Notes under the pieces: model-generated
The model's database searches: none
The model's input: only the letters and a program-made list of their open reading frames with translations
Told to the model about the DNA's origin: nothing
Assembly (NCBI GenBank): GCA_019695435.1
Contig: JACTVF010000078.1
Location: forward strand, 1 to 9,207
Length of the DNA stretch: 9,207 nucleotides
Direction: 5' to 3'
From: Methanoregulaceae archaeon
Lineage (GTDB): Archaea; Halobacteriota; Methanomicrobia; Methanomicrobiales; Methanospirillaceae
In this document: piece after piece, positions 6,888 through 9,207 of the stretch
How the letters are laid out: each line of letters opens with the position of its first letter
How positions within the stretch are numbered: the stretch's first letter is position 1
Position numbers and translations under genes: made by a program

Positions 6888-6900
6888 ATGATCGGATCAT
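6888..6900. promoter_or_regulatory. Perfect 13-bp palindrome upstream of the nitroreductase gene
   Basis: ATGATC-G-GATCAT is a perfect dyad ending five bases before the ribosome binding site at 6906. A weak TATA-like CTTTACG at 6869-6875 would place the transcription start close to the palindrome, so a protein bound there could block initiation. It is a candidate operator; function is inferred from position only. Confidence 0.4.
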
Positions 6901-6917
6901 ACCACGGTGGTGACAGA

Positions 6918-7517
6918 ATGCAGTTTGCAGATTGTGTGATGCAGCGGTATGCGACCAAGAAGTTTGACGGGAAGACAATTCCCGAAGCCAAGGTGAACGA
7001 GCTACTGGAGCTGGTGCGGTTTGCACCGTCGGCCCTGAACGTCCAGCCCTGGAAGATCAAGGTGATAACGGATAAAAAGACAAAAGAAGCGCTCCGGCCG
7101 GCCTCGAACAACCAGGAGCAGATCACGACCTGTTCGCACCTGCTCGTCTTCTGTGCGGATGCGGATTATGACAGCCTGATTAAACGGCTCGGGGCGCTGA
7201 TGACCGCGAACCACATCCCAAAAGATGTGGTCGAAAAAGTGACCGGCATGGCAGCACAGTTTGCCGCGGGGATGTCCAAGGAGCAGCAGGCCGCGTGGTC
7301 GCAGGCGCAGACCTACCTTGCGCTCGGAAACGCCCTCAACGGCGCAAAGTCGCTTGGCTTTGACTCCTGCCCGATGGGCGGGTTCGACCCGAAGGCCTAT
7401 TCCCGGATCCTCAAGATCCCGGGACACCTAACACCGGTGATGCTCTGCCCGATCGGGTATGCAGCGGACAAGCAGGGACCGAAGATCCGGTTTCCTATCA
7501 GTGAGATTGTGTTCTGA
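6918..7517 (+). CDS. Nitroreductase-family FMN-dependent oxidoreductase
   Basis: A 199-residue protein with the overall plan of NfsB/YdgI-type nitroreductases. The FMN-binding N-terminal motif is Q-R-Y-A-T-K-K-F-D (9-17). It is followed by F-A-P-S-A-L-N-V-Q-P-W (35-45), whose Ser, Asn, Gln and Trp are typical flavin and dimer contacts. A central H-L-L-V-F-C-A strand (74-80), G-F-D-S-C-P-M-G-G-F (147-156) and a C-terminal P-I-G-Y (178-181) complete the fold. Such proteins are homodimeric cytosolic flavoproteins that pass two electrons from NAD(P)H to nitroaromatics, quinones or flavins. The physiological substrate here is unknown. The start at 6918 is set by GGTGGTGA at 6906-6913; an in-frame ATG at 6888 lies upstream of that site and would add ten unlikely residues. 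The gene is divergent from the PemK-like gene. Confidence 0.88.
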   Translation: MQFADCVMQRYATKKFDGKTIPEAKVNELLELVRFAPSALNVQPWKIKVITDKKTKEALRPASNNQEQITTCSHLLVFCADADYDSLIKRLGALMTANHIPKDVVEKVTGMAAQFAAGMSKEQQAAWSQAQTYLALGNALNGAKSLGFDSCPMGGFDPKAYSRILKIPGHLTPVMLCPIGYAADKQGPKIRFPISEIVF

Positions 7518-7536
7518 GGTGGAGAAACCCTCGCAC

Positions 7537-7550
7537 ATTTTTGGCTTTTC
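7537..7550 (+). terminator. T-tract terminator of the nitroreductase gene
   Basis: Two T runs (five T at 7538-7542 and four T at 7546-7549) begin about 20 bases after the stop codon. This spacing suits archaeal U-tract termination; no clear hairpin precedes them. Confidence 0.4.
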
Positions 7551-7572
7551 TGAGTGGCTTGGCTGACGAGCA

Positions 7573-7627
7573 AAAACTCCGCAAATGGGGGGAGGTCACA
7601 CCCGGATCAGGTACGACCCCCCCCCAT
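7573..7627 (+). repeat. Hairpin repeat, copy A
   Basis: This copy contains GGATCAGGTACGACCCCCCC (7604-7623), identical to copy B. Similarity extends upstream to AAAACT at 7573. It folds on itself: ATGGGGGG-A-GGTC (7585-7597) pairs with GACC-C-CCCCCCAT (7615-7627), 12 pairs with one A:C mismatch, around a 17-base loop. Confidence 0.7.
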
Positions 7628-7716
7628 CCGCCCCTGATTCATTCTGCCCCTTATTTTACACATATTTCACATCATAAAATGGAATTTTCTGACTCACAAA
7701 ATCCTCTAAACCCCCA

Positions 7717-7763
7717 GGGGGGGTCGTACCCCTCTTTGGTGTACTGTCACGACCCCATGATCC
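7717..7763 (-). repeat. Hairpin repeat, inverted relative (copy C)
   Basis: GGGGGGGTCGTACC (7717-7730) is the exact reverse complement of the 14-base GGTACGACCCCCCC shared by copies A and B. It also forms its own perfect 8-bp stem, GGGGTCGT (7720-7727) with ACGACCCC (7749-7756), loop 21. On the minus strand a GGATCA precedes the unit (7763-7758), as in A and B but separated by about 27 extra bases. CCCCC-A-GGGGGGG at 7711-7723 adds further self-complementarity. Confidence 0.6.
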
Positions 7764-7828
7764 TGCAACCTTGGCACTCAAATTACTGTCAGAAAATTGC
7801 CCGGACCTGGATACAAGGAGTTGCCGGG

Positions 7829-7881
7829 AAAACTGCGGGAATAGTGGGGGGGTCATATCAGGATCAGGTACGACCCCCCCA
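7829..7881 (+). repeat. Hairpin repeat, copy B
   Basis: TGGGGGGGTC (7845-7854) and GACCCCCCCA (7872-7881) form a perfect 10-bp stem around a 17-base loop. The last 11 loop bases match those of copy A. The 20-base core (7861-7880) is identical to copy A, and the AAAACT-x-CG flank upstream is also shared, so A and B are diverged copies of a unit of about 50 bp. The element ends 21 bases before the methyltransferase stop codon. Confidence 0.7.
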
Positions 7882-7901
7882 GATTATCTATCACCTCTCC
7901 G

Positions 7902-8480
7902 TCATTTTTTTGATATCGACGAGAGCCAGGCCCGGGGTCCTTCGGCCCGGGTGCGGCTCTCGAAGACCGCGGGCCTGATGTAATTGATGGACCACCCATC
8001 CTGGAAACTATCCTGTATCTCTTTCTGCGTTACCCTCCTCGGGCCGTATCCGCCGGGTTCCAGTTCGGAAAAGCAGAGCATGAAGTATTTCCCGGCCGGG
8101 GACAGGACGGCTGCAAGGTTATCCACGAAGACCGGGCGGTCTTCATCGGACAGGGTATGGAAGAGCCCTGAATCGGTGGCGGTATCGAACGTCCTGTTGA
8201 GCCTCGCGAGGTCCAGTGCGTTCAGGACAAGAAAATGCACCGGGAGTCCTCTTTTGGCAGCCTTCTCCTGTGCCTTCTGGATCGCGAGGGGGGCGGAATC
8301 GATCCCCCACACGTCATGCCCTTCCCCTGCAAAGAAGAGGGCATGTTCCCCGGTCCCGCACCCTATGTCGAGAACCGATCCTGTTATCTCACCCCTCCGG
8401 ACCAGCTCAACGAACTCCTTCTGGGGCCGGCCGATGTCCCAGGGAGGTGTGCCTCGGTATGCTGAGTCAAAGAAATCCAT
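7902..8480 (-). CDS. Class I SAM-dependent methyltransferase, substrate unknown
   Basis: A 192-residue cytosolic enzyme with a Rossmann-type methyltransferase core. The N-terminus carries the subfamily sequence Y-R-G-T-P-P-W-D-I-G-R-P-Q (8-20). Motif I is V-L-D-I-G-C-G-T-G-E (36-45), the SAM-binding glycine loop. W-G-I-D-S-A (58-63) supplies the acidic residue for the ribose hydroxyls (D61). N-A-L-D (87-90) and D-S-G-L-F-H-T-L (103-110) correspond to motifs II-III. The C-terminal 50 residues, with F-S-E-L-E-P-G-G-Y-G-P-R-R-V, would close over the substrate. The PPWDIGRPQ start is common in small-molecule methyltransferases loosely related to thiopurine methyltransferase and TehB, but no substrate can be deduced. 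The ATG at 8480 has GGTGAGGT directly before it (GGTGA three bases away), a slightly short spacing. No neighbour is on the same strand within 365 bp, so it is probably monocistronic. Confidence 0.88.
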   Translation of the reverse strand: MDFFDSAYRGTPPWDIGRPQKEFVELVRRGEITGSVLDIGCGTGEHALFFAGEGHDVWGIDSAPLAIQKAQEKAAKRGLPVHFLVLNALDLARLNRTFDTATDSGLFHTLSDEDRPVFVDNLAAVLSPAGKYFMLCFSELEPGGYGPRRVTQKEIQDSFQDGWSINYIRPAVFESRTRAEGPRAWLSSISKK

Positions 8481-8496
8481 ACCTCACCATAGTTTC

Positions 8497-8510
8497 TGAT
8501 AGGCTTATCA
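8497..8510. repeat. Inverted repeat in the methyltransferase leader
   Basis: TGATA (8497-8501) and TATCA (8506-8510) pair around a 4-base loop. The repeat lies eight bases upstream of the GGTGAGGT ribosome binding site of the methyltransferase and directly after the stop of a 22-codon ORF. It could be an operator or an RNA hairpin; the stem is weak. Confidence 0.3.
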
Positions 8511-8579
8511 TTATTTCTTCACGACACGGCAGCACACCGGGGCACCACCATCCGGTGGGCACGAACCGACACCGGCCAT
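8511..8579 (-). CDS. Possible 22-residue leader peptide (speculative)
   Basis: A 22-codon ATG-to-TAA ORF on the minus strand, ending 30 bases before the methyltransferase start. It encodes a Gly/Pro-rich peptide with three cysteines (one C-P-P, one C-C) and a basic V-V-K-K end. It has no ribosome binding site, but the ATG lies where transcription would begin from the A7 box at 8601-8612, as expected for a leaderless archaeal mRNA. ORFs of this length arise by chance often, and an overlapping ORF of similar length exists in another frame. Confidence 0.15.
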   Translation of the reverse strand: MAGVGSCPPDGGAPVCCRVVKK

Positions 8580-8600
8580 CCACGCATCAAAGACGGCCAG

Positions 8601-8612
8601 GTTTTTTTAAGA
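8601..8612 (-). promoter_or_regulatory. Candidate TATA box of the methyltransferase gene
   Basis: The minus strand reads CTTAAAAAAAC, the most AT-rich block upstream of the gene. It predicts transcription start near 8580 and a leader of about 100 nt. A nearer AT-rich block (AAATAATGATAA, about 8517-8506) is an alternative that would give a nearly leaderless message. Confidence 0.35.
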
Positions 8613-8696
8613 GAAAGGGGGTCGTCACCGAAACAGATCACGCATCGTTCGGGCATGATGAGGAGATTGTTACCCCACCTCCATGTGCGATAAGTG

Positions 8697-8714
8697 CCGC
8701 CGCCCCCGCGGCGG
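8697..8714. repeat. Very GC-rich perfect hairpin
   Basis: CCGCCGC (8697-8703) and GCGGCGG (8708-8714) form a perfect 7-bp all-GC stem with a CCCC loop. On the minus strand a T6 run (8725-8720) precedes rather than follows it, so it is not a standard intrinsic terminator, though the T run alone could end the right-hand gene's transcript. Confidence 0.4.
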
Positions 8715-8845
8715 ATCAGAAAAAATCTCTATTAGCGTTCCCAGCCCTGTCGTGCCCCAATGGGACCCTGAGGCGGGGTGACCTCACACTATTGTCTTGG
8801 CTTTTCAGAGAGGCCGGGCCGATGAGCGCGGAAAGGAACCCTCTT

Positions 8846-9207
8846 TCACCGTCTCCCGTGCCCCTTCTTTCCCCCATGATGCGCCCCTCCTTTATCCTTC
8901 TTCTGCGTTTCCTCCTTTTCCATCCCCTCGCTCTCCAGCTCCGCGATGATGTCGAGCGGATCGTCCATCTTCTGTGCAAGCTCCACGATCTCCAGCAGCC
9001 GCTCGATGCCGATGAAGTGTTCGGACATCACGCGGGCAAGGGGCGTCAGCTCGATTTTTGACCCCTTCTTCTGCACGAGCCGGTGGGCGACGAGCTCCGG
9101 AAGCACCGGCTCCATGCTGCCCACCATCGTTGAGTTGATCCGGGCAAGGTCCGCCTCCTCGCCCCCGCAGGCAACCGCGTTTGCCACGTACTCCTCCGAA
9201 CTCTGTT
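8846..9207 (-). CDS. C-terminal end of a larger protein, possibly an archaeal DEAD/DEAH-box helicase (partial)
   Basis: The frame is open to the window edge, giving about 119 residues of C-terminus. A GTG at 9187 exists in frame, but the coding character continues upstream of it, so I read this as the 3' end of a truncated gene. The sequence has a helical, winged-helix-like part: E-P-V-L-P-E-L-V-A-H-R-L-V-Q-K-K, then I-E-L-T-P-L-A-R-V-M-S-E-H-F-I. This resembles the region behind the helicase core in archaeal Ski2-like/DEAD-box proteins, where a 'T-x-L-G/A-R-x-x-S' segment is typical. No helicase motifs are visible because they would lie outside the window. The last 25 residues are Lys/His/Gly/Arg-rich and probably disordered, perhaps nucleic-acid binding. 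The alternative is a winged-helix regulator. Confidence 0.45.
   Translation of the reverse strand, partial: QSSEEYVANAVACGGEEADLARINSTMVGSMEPVLPELVAHRLVQKKGSKIELTPLARVMSEHFIGIERLLEIVELAQKMDDPLDIIAELESEGMEKEETQKKDKGGAHHGGKKGHGRR

Larger units (their letters stand above)
7518..7901. other. Noncoding convergent intergenic region holding a hairpin-repeat cluster
   Basis: This 384-bp stretch lies between the 3' ends of the nitroreductase (+) and methyltransferase (-) genes. Open frames cross it, but none has a plausible start, ribosome binding site or protein-like composition. It holds three related G-tract/C-tract hairpins with centres near 7606, 7738 and 7863, about 125-130 bp apart. Between the first two, 7647-7710 is AT-rich and includes a 6-bp inverted repeat (ATTTTA at 7653-7658, TAAAAT at 7675-7680). 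The layout suggests an inserted repeat family, not the remnant of a gene. Confidence 0.55.
8481..8845. other. Noncoding region between the methyltransferase and the right-end gene
   Basis: This 365-bp stretch has no supported gene of normal size. The 281-codon plus-strand frame crossing it runs antisense to both flanking genes and is low-complexity. The stretch contains, in minus-strand order, a T6 run (8725-8720), a GC hairpin (8697-8714), an A7 TATA-like box near 8601-8612, a 22-codon minus-strand ORF (8579-8511), and a small inverted repeat (8497-8510) before the methyltransferase ribosome binding site. I found no tRNA-like or box C/D structure. Confidence 0.4.

Noticed and set aside
7573..7881. 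The repeats as a CRISPR array
   Set aside because: There are only three units, one of them inverted. Spacing is 125-130 bp, not 60-75, the flanks are diverged, and no cas gene is present.
7541..7978. A 145-codon plus-strand frame through the hairpin repeats
   Set aside because: It starts at a TTG inside the terminator T tract, has no ribosome binding site, and runs antisense into the methyltransferase gene. Its Gly-Thr-Thr-Pro-Pro stretches come only from the G/C-tract repeats.
8617..8629. GGGGGTCGT followed by CACC as a fourth copy of the hairpin repeat
   Set aside because: Only nine bases match the core before the sequence diverges, and there is no complementary arm nearby; a match of this length to a G-tract motif can be chance.
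8216..9061. A 281-codon plus-strand open frame
   Set aside because: It lies antisense to the well-supported methyltransferase and to the right-end gene. It has low-complexity Pro/Ser/Arg/His composition, and no ribosome binding site or recognisable domain.
1..9207. tRNA, rRNA, insertion-sequence or integrase genes
   Set aside because: I looked for T-loop and anticodon-arm patterns, rRNA-like stretches, transposase motifs and terminal inverted repeats and saw none that hold up; this was by eye only.

Overview
The window looks like a chromosomal segment of a methanogenic archaeon, probably of the order Methanomicrobiales. The strongest reason is a methanopterin-biosynthesis gene (beta-RFAP synthase) carrying a chorismate-lyase-type domain. 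Supporting signs are GGAGGT/GGTGA ribosome binding sites, AT-rich TATA-like boxes, a PT-rich lipoprotein and T-tract terminators. The order-level placement is inference from overall character; no rRNA, tRNA or marker gene lies in the window.

Layout. Bases 1-181 are noncoding, followed by a small lipoprotein gene (182-685, +). Convergent to it is a two-gene minus-strand operon of ABC-2 type permeases: the promoter-proximal gene (3599-1791) is a permease fused at its C-terminus to a PrsW-like intramembrane peptidase domain, and the second (1794-715) is a plain permease joined by an ATGA overlap. Their probable ATPase (3798-4688, +) is transcribed divergently from a 198-bp intergenic region that holds two perfect inverted repeats. 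Together the three genes would form a heteromeric exporter.

Convergent to the ATPase is a 510-residue fusion of chorismate pyruvate-lyase and beta-RFAP synthase (6291-4759, -), which would make 4-hydroxybenzoate and condense it with PRPP. Upstream of it on the same strand is a PemK/MazF-like protein with no visible antitoxin (6740-6360, -). A nitroreductase-family flavoprotein (6918-7517, +) is divergent from that, with a perfect 13-bp palindrome just upstream of its ribosome binding site.

Bases 7518-7901, between the convergent nitroreductase and methyltransferase genes, are noncoding and hold three G/C-tract hairpin elements: two direct copies of a unit of about 50 bp and one inverted relative. 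Next come a class I SAM methyltransferase (8480-7902, -) with a possible structured leader, a second noncoding stretch (8481-8845), and the C-terminal end of a minus-strand gene that may be an archaeal helicase (9207-8846).

Most worth a second look are the permease-PrsW fusion, the lyase-synthase fusion and the hairpin repeat cluster. I see no CRISPR array, transposase, tRNA or rRNA.
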